Shown here: positions 25,645-36,935 of the stretch, one piece after another
How positions within the stretch are numbered: the stretch's first letter is position 1
Layout of the letters: each line of letters begins with the position of its first letter
From: Saccharum officinarum
Taxonomy: Eukaryota; Streptophyta; Magnoliopsida; Poales; Poaceae
DNA: 64,000 nt
NCBI GenBank assembly: GCA_020631735.1
Contig: CM036223.1
Coordinates: 12,897,356 to 12,961,355 of the forward strand
Direction: 5' to 3'
Notes under the pieces: model-generated
The model's database searches: none
What the model was told of the DNA's origin: nothing
The model's input: only the letters and a program-made list of their open reading frames with translations
Translations under genes and position numbers: made by a program

Positions 25645-28600
25645 TTACACTACCAACTTAGAGTCAAGTGCTGCTGCAACATTTGCCTCTCCAGGGTCCT
25701 GCTTTGGAACAGATTGCTCAGCATTTTATATAATGCACAGAACAAGATTTTGATTGCATTGAACTTACCTCCATTCCCCATTTAATGTAGTCTGGCGACT
25801 CACAGGCCTTGTATTCATCAACTAGGCTCTCTATTATCTCTCGAGATTCATCAAATTCAGAGAGATCATTGTCCTGCATGAAGAGGTCAGAGATCAGCAT
25901 GTCGCACAAAAGAATGAAGTCATCCACAAGGTTGTACACAGTTAAAAGTACTGTTCTCAAGAAAATTTACATATGCCTATCATTATCTAAGGAACCATAT
26001 TGGCAATCATAGTCTTTGTAAGTAATAATCACACAGTATCTAAATTTCTTTGCAACTGCAAGATTAGAGTTTTAGTTGAATCAGCATCGGAAAGGTTCCT
26101 GAACTTGACAACGCCAACTAAACAGGGAATAGAGTACTTTCCAAACAGACAGCTAAGTAAGCAGCTCAAAATATGCATGTAAGCTAAACAATTCAATGCA
26201 ATGAGCTAGGAGATTAAAAACTTGTTGAAATATGTTCTTACCGCAAACATCGGGAACTTCCTATAGTTGTCAAGAAAAGCCTGCTTTTTCCTTAGCTTCT
26301 CGTATTGCCCCAGGCATTTGCTGAATAAGTGACGGATGCTCGTATGATTTGCTAACATCAGACCACTAACCTGTAGCACAGCGTTACTTAGTACAGCATT
26401 ATCCATTTTCTTCAAAAAGAAATAAAAGACTGAAATCCCACCAGAAGGTGAGGGAGGGAGGGAAGGTAGGAGGAAGAGATCATTGTACCCTGTGGGTTGT
26501 TTGAACATATGGAGATTTTCTTGACAAAGCAACCTGTTGCAGTTGAAATGCTACAGATTTTAATGCCAGACAACGAAACAAAAATGTCTTTCAGTTATGC
26601 GATAACCTGAATGGTTAATAAAAAAAAGGATAACCTGAATGCTTGCAGGTGCCCAGTCTATAAAGTTAACAAGCTTCCTTTCACGTATCCTTTGCAGGCT
26701 CTCATGAACCTAAATCCATGACAAGACCAAATAAAATAAGACAGAACAACAAATAATTTCATGGTACACAAAAGGGAAAAAAATAAAACCATATTTCACT
26801 CCAACTAAACGTTATTAACTAACAAATAACATGCCACCATGCTAGTATGTACGAAAATCCGTTTACAGATTTGTAGTGATTAGTGAAAGTTCATGTTATT
26901 TTCAGCCAATGCGGGGTAGGAGAAAGGTGGATACAAATGTGCTTTGTTTGATGTAACAATGAAACAACACATCTTAAACTTTCATATGTTTCCAGCAACT
27001 TCTTCTAGTAAAATGGGAAGAGAATGAACGGTATGAAACTACCATGTTATATCATGAATTCTTGGTTTAGAATTTCAGATGACCATTCCATGCATGTAAC
27101 TCCTAAGTCACTACATTTCAGCATTTGGCAAATCTTATTTCATGATGCCGTCATTAGATTTGACCAAGATATATCCACAGTTCCACACTTGAGAAGAAAA
27201 TTCATTTGACAAAACTGTACCTGTGTAGGGTCCACCTCCCCTTGAATGATGTTCAGTATGGAGATGTATTTAGCTTGGCTAGCTTCTTTTGTCCGAGCAT
27301 ATGATGACACCATTATATTCTTTGTCTGCAATATTTCATAAATAAAGGATTCAGACTTTGTGAACACTTACGAGTTAACCACCCTTCCTACAGTGACAGG
27401 TAATACCTGCAGAAGTCTTCTCATAACATCCAATACCGTCGTTTTGCGTATCATGTTAACCTGCCACATAGCACATCCAATATAACAGAATGGTTCAGCG
27501 ATTCGCCCAAAACAAACATCAATTTAATTACTTTCCCTAATTATTTTGATGAAGTGTCCCAAAATTGCAGTCAATGGACAAGCACAGGTAACTATAGATT
27601 CCACAAAGGCTACAAAATGTGACATAAAACATGCTACATGAACCAATGTAACAACTGAGGAAGAGGATATCAAATTACCTGGCGCTCAACAGTCAATGGA
27701 GTATAACCTGTCATCAAAAAATGACACCTTGGAGTGGGGATCAGGGAGGCAAGAAGGCCAACCAGATCGTTGTTCATATATCCAGGATACCTCAAAGTAG
27801 TTGTGCTTGCAGACATAACCGTGGAGACCAAAGAGTTTGTTTGTGCAAAAGTAGGATTTGATAAATGAAGACGCTCCACGGCAATCCTATTAAGAGCCGT
27901 ATTGTCAAGAACAACCACACAGTCAGCATTCAGTGTCAGCCGCTTCAGAGTTAAAAGTGAGTTGTAAGGCTGGACAACAACATCACTTGTTTCCATCTGA
28001 TTTGGGAAAACACTATATGTCTGCACAAGCTTTTTACTGTACCGATCATTCAGTGTCTCCAACAGATAAGAACCCATACCTGAATGAACGTGGGCAACAG
28101 GACAAATTAGACAAATGGTAGAAGAATAACTGTTTAAATGTTTCATAATAACAAGGCAACATCCAATGTACAGTGAGTCAGATGGTAAGCACCACAAAAT
28201 ACTCCAAGTACAATATGCAGTATCAACAGAGAAGTAGGAGAATAGAAAAATGCAAAGAAAGGAAATCAAAATATGAGAGCCAGATAACCAACCTGAACCA
28301 GTTCCACCAGCAATAGAGTGACAAAGGACAAAACCCTCAAGGCTATCACTTCCATCTGCTTCTCTGTCAACCATATCCATGATATCATCAACAACTTGTT
28401 CACCCTATGAGAATACGAAAAGGCATTTGAGCATTTGTTTCTAAAATTAGAAAAGGAGCAATTAGCCTAGTGACAAAACAATCAAGTCCACAAAACCTGC
28501 AAGATTGGTTCATCCAGTGGAAACCTTAGGTGCAAACAGAGATACACAGCGCAACTGTACCTGATGATACCCACTGGCCCAGTTGTTCCCGGCACCACCA

Positions 28601-29498
28601 CCGTGCTCAGCAACAAATATGTTCTCATGGTTGTACAGGTTCCTGTACTCGCTGTTCTGAATTCCATTGATCACTCTCGGCTCCAGGTCAATAAGTAGAG
28701 ACCTGGGTATGAAGTGCTGATCATCAGCCTGGTAAAAGAAGACATCCTTCCTGTCACCCCCCTGCAGGTAACTTAAGCAATTAGAGCTGGCTCTTGTTTA
28801 ATTTAGCCTTCCCAGATAACAGAAATGGCAAATACTGCATCCATACAGTACAGACGGAAACATAAGTGTTACAGTGGATGCTTTTAAGGGCTGCACAATT
28901 AGGTTGGAGAAGCAATTTCCAGCATAAGGCACATGATACATGGGTGTTGTAAGTTCAAATGTTCATTCAATTTCTTGCGTGCAGTTCTCGTTAATTCCAG
29001 CTAAATCTAAAACTATACACATTGTTTAAGTGGTTTTTGGTATTGGTGTTGACACTTCACAGAAAACTAAATTCCACCAATACCAGTTGAAATCTCCGAA
29101 ATTCTCACAAAGACTTAAGCATGCCTTGTGAGAATTCTACTAGTACACACCCTACAGCAGAGGTCCGAGGACTAGTCACCTGGCCTCGCCGCCATATCCA
29201 CAAACAGCACAGATCAGAGCACCCGCGGCACTGATCTCGAGCAACCCATAAACCTCCGTCAATCGACTCACCGCGGCCAGCGCGTGAGAGGAACACTCGG
29301 ACAGGTCACGCTCACGTAGACGGGGACCGGGGACTGGGAGAGAGGGGAATGGGGGCCGTGGGGATGTACCTGAGTGGCGAAGTCCTCGAGGAGGCCGTCC
29401 TTGCCGATGCCGTGCTCGAGGCAGAGCTGCTTCCAGAACTCCATCCCGATCTGGTTCCCGCACTGCCCCACCGGGATCGTGATGATCTCGCGCGGCAT
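25645..29498 (-). CDS. TUBG: Gamma-tubulin (complete, 11 exons)
   Basis: Gamma-tubulin nucleates microtubules within the gamma-tubulin ring complex at the nuclear envelope, cortex and spindle. Exons (minus): 29498-29370, 28761-28561, 28404-28293, 28079-27679, 27460-27407, 27325-27221, 26709-26635, 26533-26489, 26370-26242, 25873-25769, 25698-25645. All joins keep frame and give 469 aa, the usual plant length. Visible motifs: [18 protein letters not shown] at the N terminus, [14 protein letters not shown], the GTP-binding AGGTGSGMGS across exons 3 and 4, and C-terminal [12 protein letters not shown]. All introns are GT-AG. Residue 9 is Pro where Gln is expected. A poly(A)-stub insertion duplicates the exon 7 donor. 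Confidence 0.97.
26601..26641 (+). repeat. Poly(A) micro-insertion duplicating a splice donor
   Basis: GATAACCTGAATG at 26601-26613 is repeated exactly at 26629-26641, with GTTAATAAAAAAAAG between. The shape is that of a retroinsertion reduced to a poly(A) stub with a 13-bp target duplication. On the minus strand the duplicated block is CATTCAG|GTTATC, the end of gamma-tubulin exon 7 and its GT donor. The gene-proximal copy keeps the frame; the distal copy would add 28 nt and shift it. Confidence 0.65.
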
Positions 29499-29825
29499 TT
29501 TTCCCCCCTTGCTCCGGCGGCGGCGGGAGAGGAGTGGGTAGGGTTAGGGTGCTGCGAGGCTAGGGTCGGCCGGGGCCGGAGGGAGGGAGCCCGGCAGGTG
29601 GCGGCGCCGGCGGAGGCTAGGGTTCTGGGGGTTTGCTTGGTTTGGACGCGAGTGCGCGCCAACTGCGAGTGCGATTGGTGGCGGTGGGAGCGGGAGGTGA
29701 CGACTGAGGACGAGTGACGAGGCGGAGGGGAAGCGGAAGGGGGCGGATCCGGCGGGGATTTTGGAGGAGCGAAACGAAATGGGCGCAATTTTCGAATTTC
29801 CAGGGGTTTTATGGAAGCAGTTCAA
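29499..29825 (-). promoter_or_regulatory. Gamma-tubulin leader and core promoter region
   Basis: A GC- and purine-rich stretch directly upstream of the start codon. It has no obvious TATA box, as is common for housekeeping genes. It ends where an old MITE begins at 29826, so the proximal promoter is short. The start site cannot be placed from sequence alone. Confidence 0.4.
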
Positions 29826-30074
29826 GCCCTGGTTTAGTTTCTGAAATATTTTGTGAAATGCTACTGTAGTATTTTTTTTTTGTTGTTATTTGGTAATTAG
29901 TGTTCAATCATGGTTTAATTAGGCTTAAAAGATTTATCTCGTCTATTTTCGTCTAAACTGTGTAATTAGTTTTATTTTTTATCTATATTTAATGTTTTGT
30001 GCATGTGTCCAAAGATTCGATGTGACGAAGAATCTACTGTTTATTCACGAAATATTTTAGAATTAAACAAGCCC
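29826..30074. mobile_element. MITE of the 'tttagtt' family
   Basis: Ends GCCCTGGTTTAGTTTC and AATTAAACAAGCCCC form an imperfect inverted repeat. The interior carries TTAGGCTTAAAAGATT and TGTGCATGTGTCCAAAGATTC, phrases shared with the elements at 179 and 36196. No clean target duplication was found. Confidence 0.65.
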
Positions 30075-30745
30075 CAAGCAAAATCATTTTTTGTTTGGTA
30101 GGTCTCCAATTTTTATGGGCTCAGGCTTCAGCTTCCCCTATGGAGCCGCTTCTTTTAAGAAGCTAAAACCGTTAAAAAAACGTTCGGTAAAAACTGTTTT
30201 ACTGTAATAATTAGCATTCGATTTGTGAAGAGGAGTTGGATAAATAAACTCTAGCTTGTTGGCTCCTTCAGACTTTTTTAAGAAGCCATTTTTTAAATCT
30301 TTTTTACATGACTCCTTGCAAGGAATCAGAAGAAGCCGAAATCAAAACCCAACCAAACGAGACCTCCTTTGCTATATATGCAGTTCCGAGCTTCTACTGC
30401 CCCTTTTCATATGATTCTTAGGCATTTTGCGTTTTGTCAAAGTTTCAGCAATGTCCCAGCGTTTGTCTCAGCACAAAATTCTTTAGACGATCCAAAAAAA
30501 ATCATATATATGGTATATATGCTAAGCACTCGCGTCGTGTGGACCAAGCCCTCTCTCGGTTAGTTGAAGGGTCCATCCAAAACTATGCTCGTTTGGACTC
30601 TAGCCGGGGAATCATCATGGTTCTTCAATGTTGTAAAACATCAGTAACAATGAATGCCTCTTAGTTAAAGATACTATGCTCCGAGCTCTCGTTGGAATCT
30701 TTATAAATTTATACTATATTTATAAGAAAATAGTATCAATATTTA

Positions 30746-31190
30746 GAGCATCTTCAAGAGTATCCAATAATCCTTCCCAATCATGATTTTTGGAAGAAAA
30801 AAATGAAAAAAATCATCTCAACAACTCCCAAACTCACCTCCTAATCTTTTGGCTTGGGAAAAAAACCTCCCTTGCACGTAAAGATGCGCGGACTCCAGGT
30901 TGCGCGTATCTTCTCGCACACCGATCCAATCTAAAGGTGGAAGGGCATGGAAAACTAAAGAGTAGAAGAAGGGATCCTAATGCAAATGTACTAGAGAGAA
31001 AAAAATATATAAAAATGGTTAGAATAATTTAGATATAGTATATGATTCCTGATGTAAAATAGTCTTTTATATTTTACGAGTGAGTTATTGGAAACTGTTG
31101 GAGATAATCTTATTTGTTCCTTCCAATACTTTTTGGCGAGTTGCAAAAATAATTTTGGGAAGAAATTTTCGTGAACTCTTGGAGATGCTC
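30746..31190. mobile_element. MITE with GAGCATCT termini, 445 bp
   Basis: Terminal repeats GAGCATCTTCAAGAGT and ACTCTTGGAGATGCTC match at 15 of 16 bases. They are flanked by TTA on the left and TAA on the right, suggestive of the PIF/Harbinger three-base preference but not an exact direct repeat. No transposase is encoded. Confidence 0.7.
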
Positions 31191-31489
31191 TAACTTCAAT
31201 CAAATAGATATATCTATATATATATCTCAACCACTGCAAAGACCCGGATGTTATCGTCTGATTGCTTCACCCCGCCCCTAATCGGACCGCCTCTCCATAA
31301 TCGCCCCACTCCCGCGGTAATCCCCCGCTCCGACTAATCCCCCACCCCGCATGATCGACGTGAGCCACGCTACCTGCGCACCACGCCCACCTCCTCCTCC
31401 CTGCCCGCACGACTGCAGCTCCTTCCCTCCTCTGTCGTCTCGCTGCGCCTTCCCGAGCCACGACGCTTATCTCCGCAGCTCCCTGCGTG

Positions 31490-31490
<1 letters not shown>

Positions 31491-31521
<31 letters not shown>
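31491..31521 (+). repeat. Uninterrupted run of 31 cytosines
   Basis: C31, equivalent to G31 on the other strand. It lies in the GC-rich 5' part of Helitron 1. Tracts like this are unstable and can form G-quadruplex or i-motif structure, and their length is often miscounted in assemblies. Confidence 0.95.
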
Positions 31522-31522
<1 letters not shown>

Positions 31523-33847
31523 CTCTCCGAGGCCAAGGGCACCGCCAACGCCGGGCCGAACCGCCGCCCGGCTCCCGCCCCTGGTCCGTTCTCCACAGCT
31601 GACGACGCGCTCAACCACGGCCAAGGACACCGCCACCGCCGGTTCCTCCACGACGTTGGCCTGCTCATCTTGCCCCATCATCCGACGGCTTCCAACCACC
31701 TCCACCGGAGCCCAGCATCATCGTCGAGCCACCCCCACCCTGCGCCCCTGTTCCAGCCATCGTGCGGCGTCGCGGCTTCAGCGCTCCGTTCCTCCGTAGG
31801 GCCGTGGCCAGCGACTGCCTGCTCAACCTCGGGCCTTGTCTGCCTCACGCATCGTCGGCGGCCAGTATCGCCCTCCATGGTCCAGCGACAACAAGGTTGA
31901 GGGAGGCACGCTTGGTGGCGAGGTCCATCCGTTGTGTGTCCTGCACTTCCAACCGTAAGGTAACTCCCCTCATCCGAATACGTTTTTGTTTTGTAATATA
32001 GCTGCAGATCGGTGATCACACACGTTTTGCCATGGTTAATTTGGGGCATATTTTATAGTGAAAAAATTGAAATCTGATTAGAGGAATTAGGCTCACAGAT
32101 TAGATGTGGTAAGGGAGCAGATCACCTAGGCTGAAATATGTTTGGTAAAATATCATTGTGGATAATTTGTATGTTTCAGAGTTTTAGACTTTTAAAAGGC
32201 TTGCATAATTTCAGGTTTGTGTTTCACCATGTCGGTTACTCACAGACAGCTCCTATCCCGATAACTGGTTTATGTTTCGCAGGATGAAATAGAAAATGGA
32301 AATAAATAAATCTCTGGAATTTATTGGATGTTGCAGTCCTGTTTTGTAATGGACAGAATTGATTTATTATAGGAAGGTTATTGCATTATCTCTTGATAGA
32401 CCTACCCTGTGACGTGCTCATTGCTGTAGTTGTGTATGATAAATGGATCGGACGAACTCTGTAATAGGGGAGCCGCCATTCTGTTCTTTTTCTATATAAA
32501 GAGCCATCCCGTTCAGTAGCCTATATACAGACCATTTTTTTCTCACTTATTGACTTTATGGCTATACTTTTCATCTTCAGACTGAATTAATATCTCCTTT
32601 CAACCTTTGTTGTGTTAGATATACAATTCTACGGCCGTGAAGACCTACCTAGTGAGTTGTCGTAATTTCTGCAGCTTATAAGTTTGTCTTTACATTTCCT
32701 AATTGCTTTTAGCTATACTGGATTGCTTTATGTACATCTTTTTTTGAAAAATATTCAAGATGGTTAACTTGAGTAATACTGCTATCTTACAAGCTTGGAC
32801 AGACGCATGCTCATAAAAGCAATGTGATGACAAGTCTCACATTTAGAGAAAAATAATATCACTTACAAGGATCTACCAAGCAATTAGAGCTCGGTTTCTC
32901 TGTAACTCCTCTTCTATAGATGTATAAAAAAAATTGTTCAGTTGCGATTTTTGTAATTCTTCTGTAACCACTTCTTATTGTTAGTAAAAATATCACTAAT
33001 TGCATAGAGCTTGTCGGACTTCCTGATTTTTTCACATATCTAACCTCATCATGCTACCTGAATGCTCATGTCATTCTGGTTTACAAACAAAAGAATATAT
33101 CTGTTTGCTTAGCAGAAAGTACAGTTTACAACCAGTGAATCTTTTGTGTCAGATAAGACTGCAGATATGATTAGCAGTGGTCATCTTTAACATAGCTATT
33201 TGCTCCCAGCAGCATTGGCACTAGCATTGACCTATAGTTTGTAGCACATACACTCACTCAAATCCTGTAGTCTCTGAAAACTGAACATGTAGCCGATAAC
33301 TGCAGCAATGTGACAAAACCGACACTCCTTGAATAACAAAACTACTCAACAGTAGCTACTGCTAGCTCAGCTTGTTTTCTAGCAAAACTAAAAATACATG
33401 CTTCTGCTACCTCTACTTCTTGAATATCAAATATCAAAACTGAAAATATATGCTACTAAAAAGGCTCTAAATTAATGGTTCACAATTGTCCATGTGTGCT
33501 TTAGTTGTATTGGAATATGCGATCTTGTTTGACACTAGACAGGCTTTGAACCTTGGAACCTTTATGCAAGCTCTGAAAACCTACACAAGCAAACTTATAA
33601 TTACCAACTGCTGCAACAGGAAGATACATGTGATGCCTCTGATACTGTGTTTGTGAGCAGTTAAACATTTTCAGAAGTCTGAAAAGTGCAACTGTAGGTT
33701 CACATGTTGCTATGCAAGACATCCTATATGAACTGCTTTCCATTATTCCATCAACAATATGTTCTACAATATGTGGGAGTTAGTAAAATTAACTGATATC
33801 TATATGCTTTAATTATTAACCGCAGATTATAAGAGCTAGAAATACTA

Positions 33848-34375
33848 TTGGAGCACACTCCAGTACTCAATTAAATAATAAATGTGAGCAATTATTTACA
33901 CATTAATTTCTCTGCATTTTTTAAATTCTGAGTTAAGATCTATTTCAGTGTCCCTTGAGCATCTTTGGCTGATGCGAATTGGAGCACTCCCGTACTCAAT
34001 TCTCAATTAAACAATAAAGGTGAACAATTCTTCACACATTAATTTCTGTGCATTTTTTAAATTCTAAGTTAAGATCTATTTCAGTGTCCCTTGAACATCT
34101 TTGGCTGATGCGAATTGGAGCACTGCAGTACCCAATTAAACAATAAAGGTGAGCAATTCTTCACACATTAATTTCTGTGCATTTTTTAAATTATGAGTTA
34201 AGATCTATTTCAGTGTCCCTTGAGCATCTTTGGCTGATGCGAATTGGAGCACTCTAGTACCCAATTAAACAATAAAGATGAGCAATTCTTCACATATTAA
34301 TTTCTGTGCATTTTTTAAATTCTGAGCTAAGATCTATTTCAGTATCCCTTGAGCATCCTTGGCTGATGTGAAAAA
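33848..34375 (+). repeat. Four-copy tandem repeat, about 130 bp period
   Basis: Units begin TTGGAGCAC at 33848, 33979, 34115 and 34244, and each ends near TTTGGCTGATGCGAA. The periods are 131, 136 and 129 bp. Copies 2 to 4 are most alike, so the array probably grew after insertion of Helitron 1. Confidence 0.9.
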
Positions 34376-36195
34376 GGCACTTGATCTCTATGAATTCTTC
34401 TATAGAATTGGCATAGTTGATACTTACCAGCTTTTCCTGAAAGAAAACTTATATTTTCCATAAGCTCGCAAATTGACAGTGTATCCTGACCGTTTAAACC
34501 AACTATTTATTTGGCAAACTAAAGATCCTAATGTCTTTGCAAAAAATGAAAAATAATGGAAACAGTTGTGTCTCTGCTTTTGCTTAATGCAGTTACAATT
34601 ATTTCAGCACTGGATATTTTTTCACAAAAAAATAGAATTGAAAGTCTGTTTTGTTAGACCAATACGGTGTTAGTTACAGACCAGAACTTGTGCCTTTTTT
34701 TCTCTCTGTAGTTTTAGAGATGTTGTCTTCTTTGAAAAGTAAAAAATGAGCACCGGGCAACAAACAACAGCAAGAAGAAAAAGCATGATAGTGTCATTTA
34801 GGCTACCTATTTATACCAAGCCTATAGTTGTTTTGCTTTATACTGTAGATTCATGTTATTGTTGTTTAGAAATTTTTCAACTATTAATTGTTACCGTATG
34901 ACTCCTAGACAATTAAATACTATAAAAAGGTACATTCTAAGCAATTGTGGGTTAATTCAATGGAAAATAGCGGCTCTCCTGCATCATTGGGTTATTCAAT
35001 GGAAAATAGTGGCTCTCCTGCACCATTGGAAAAACGTATTTTACCTTTGTTGTTGAATTCTTTGCTGATTCCCTAGTTTAATACCAACCAGTATCACTTT
35101 GTAAGATATTCACTAAGAAGTGAAATTCATGTGCAGGTACATCTACCCTAGGTTGTTTGTCTGTCAAATCAGAGCAGCAAGGTTAGTGGGATATGTGTTG
35201 GCAAAATCACAATATACCACCAACGCCTCTTTACCGGGATAATGATTTGGATGCGAGATGTTTATGCAGTTGTTCTTTCTTATTTACTAATGCCGCTCTT
35301 GACCGAATTTATACCAGATTACTTATGCTAGTTTCTTTTCTTGCACGACAGTGGCAGGCTGTTGGTGGCACTGATGCTCTAAATGAGACCCTGCCGTCAT
35401 GGATGTCATTGTGCAAGCGCAGCACTCATGGTACCCGGGTCCACAACATGTGGGGACACTAGGGCCGACGAGCGCAAGCCTCAGTTTGCGGCGCCTCTAT
35501 GCCACGTGGCCTGCGTGAATCGCTGGTCGCATTGATGGACATGCTAATTGGATGAGATGTGCCTTGCATTTGCAGCTTGCAGTGATTTCTTCAGCCTCCC
35601 ACGAGCATTTTGCTTGGTGGTCGAAGCAAGTTAAGCTGAGCATTGGACCAATTTAGCTTTTCTTGAGCCGTGAGTACATAATCTCGTGGTGATCACTGCA
35701 ACAGTTTGATGCATCTGAAGTCATCTATCTGTTGCATAAAAGGTGGGTACATAGGAACCGCTTGAGCTTTTGTAACTTAATCAAAAATCTAATAATCTAT
35801 CATTTTAACAATTTTATTTGAGTCTGATAATTGTATGTCTTGTTCTAATCTTTAGCTCCTGTTGCAACGCACGGACATTCAACTAGTATCTATACCCCTA
35901 AATAAAATATACCTAAAGCTATCGTCTGTCACCCCGCCAAGTTACGGCCAAGTTACGTTATGGCAAAAAAAAAAAGAGAAAACACCGTCCCCATATCCCA
36001 TATCTCAGCACAAAAAAGTTATGGCCAATAAAAGAAACCCACCATCCCGTATCCTATTCCTACGCGGCAAAAGAAAATAAAAAAAAAATGTTTCCCGGCC
36101 GGCTCCCATCCTGAAGACAACGATGCGGCAAAGTTCGAATCGTCCACGTCCAGGTCCTTCTTTACAGTACGGACTCGGATCCCAATCATCATCAT

Positions 36196-36430
36196 GGCTG
36201 TGTTTAGTTTGAAAATTTGCTCCAAAGTTTGTCATCACATCGAATATTTAGACACATGCATAGATTATTAAATATAGATTAAAAAAATAACTAATTTCAC
36301 AGTTGGATGGAAAATCGCGAGACGAATCTTTTGAACCAAAGTAGTCCATGATTGGACACTATTTACCAAATAAAACCAAAACATGCTACAATACACTTTT
36401 TAGCGTTTTCATCCTCAACTAAACACAGTC
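36196..36430. mobile_element. MITE nested in Helitron 2
   Basis: Terminal repeats GGCTGTGTTTAGTTTG and CAACTAAACACAGTC. The interior phrase (CGCGAGACGAATCTTTTGA and related) is shared with the MITEs at 179 and 29826. No clear target duplication. Confidence 0.75.
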
Positions 36431-36570
36431 ATTATATAATAAACCAACCCCCCAAAAAATATGATCACCGAGTAGTACTACTTACAAATAACGGCCGCTG
36501 GGACTTTACTCCGGCAGCTTACCAGGAAGCTTCCACAACTCAAGTTGGTAAGGCCGCAACAACACGACAT

Positions 36571-36935
36571 CTACGTAAGTAAATATAATTCACATGGCCT
36601 GTGGTCTGCAAGACTTGTTGTTTGATTACCATTCTTATTTCTCTTACGTCTCCATAATATCTCCAGGCTAATACGGGTCAACCAAATGGAAAATAATGAT
36701 TCTGATGCATCATTAGAAGAAAAGATTGACACTACCAATGCAGGTAAAAAATTCTACGTAAGTAAATAATTCACATGGCCTGTGGTCTGCAAGACTTGTT
36801 GTTTGATTACCATTCTTATTTCTCTTACGTCTCCATGATATCTCCAGGCTAATACGGGTCAACCAAATGGAAAATAATGATTCTGATGCATCATTAGAAG
36901 AAAGGATTGACACTACCAATGCAGGAAAAAAAATC
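36571..36935 (+). repeat. Tandem duplication, 183 bp period
   Basis: Two near-identical copies start CTACGTAAGTAAAT at 36571 and 36754. Each carries a putative intron end (CTCCAGGC) and the same short coding stretch MENNDSDASLEE, so the first coding exon of the Helitron gene is duplicated. Confidence 0.88.

Larger units (their letters stand above)
31213..35886 (+). mobile_element. Helitron 1, non-autonomous
   Basis: Begins TCTATATATATATCTC after an A, with the shared 5' core TTATCGTCTGAT near 31250. Ends GTTGCAACGCACGG, about ten bases, then CTAG followed by T. The GTTGCAAC palindrome supplies the usual subterminal hairpin, and A|TC...CTAG|T is the Helitron insertion signature. The interior is GC-rich near the 5' end (31260-31980), then AT-rich with a four-copy tandem repeat. 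At about 34950-35040 a frame reading MENSGSPAPLEKR resembles the start of the Rep gene in Helitron 2, so it may descend from an autonomous element. Gene fragments inside could not be named. Confidence 0.75.

Noticed and set aside
31487..31900. Proline-rich protein starting near the C31 run
   Set aside because: The polyproline comes from the C homopolymer, and all frames there are open. It lies in a Helitron.
33848..34375. CRISPR-like array
   Set aside because: The repeats are about 130 bp, adjacent and without unique spacers; it is a tandem repeat in a plant transposon.
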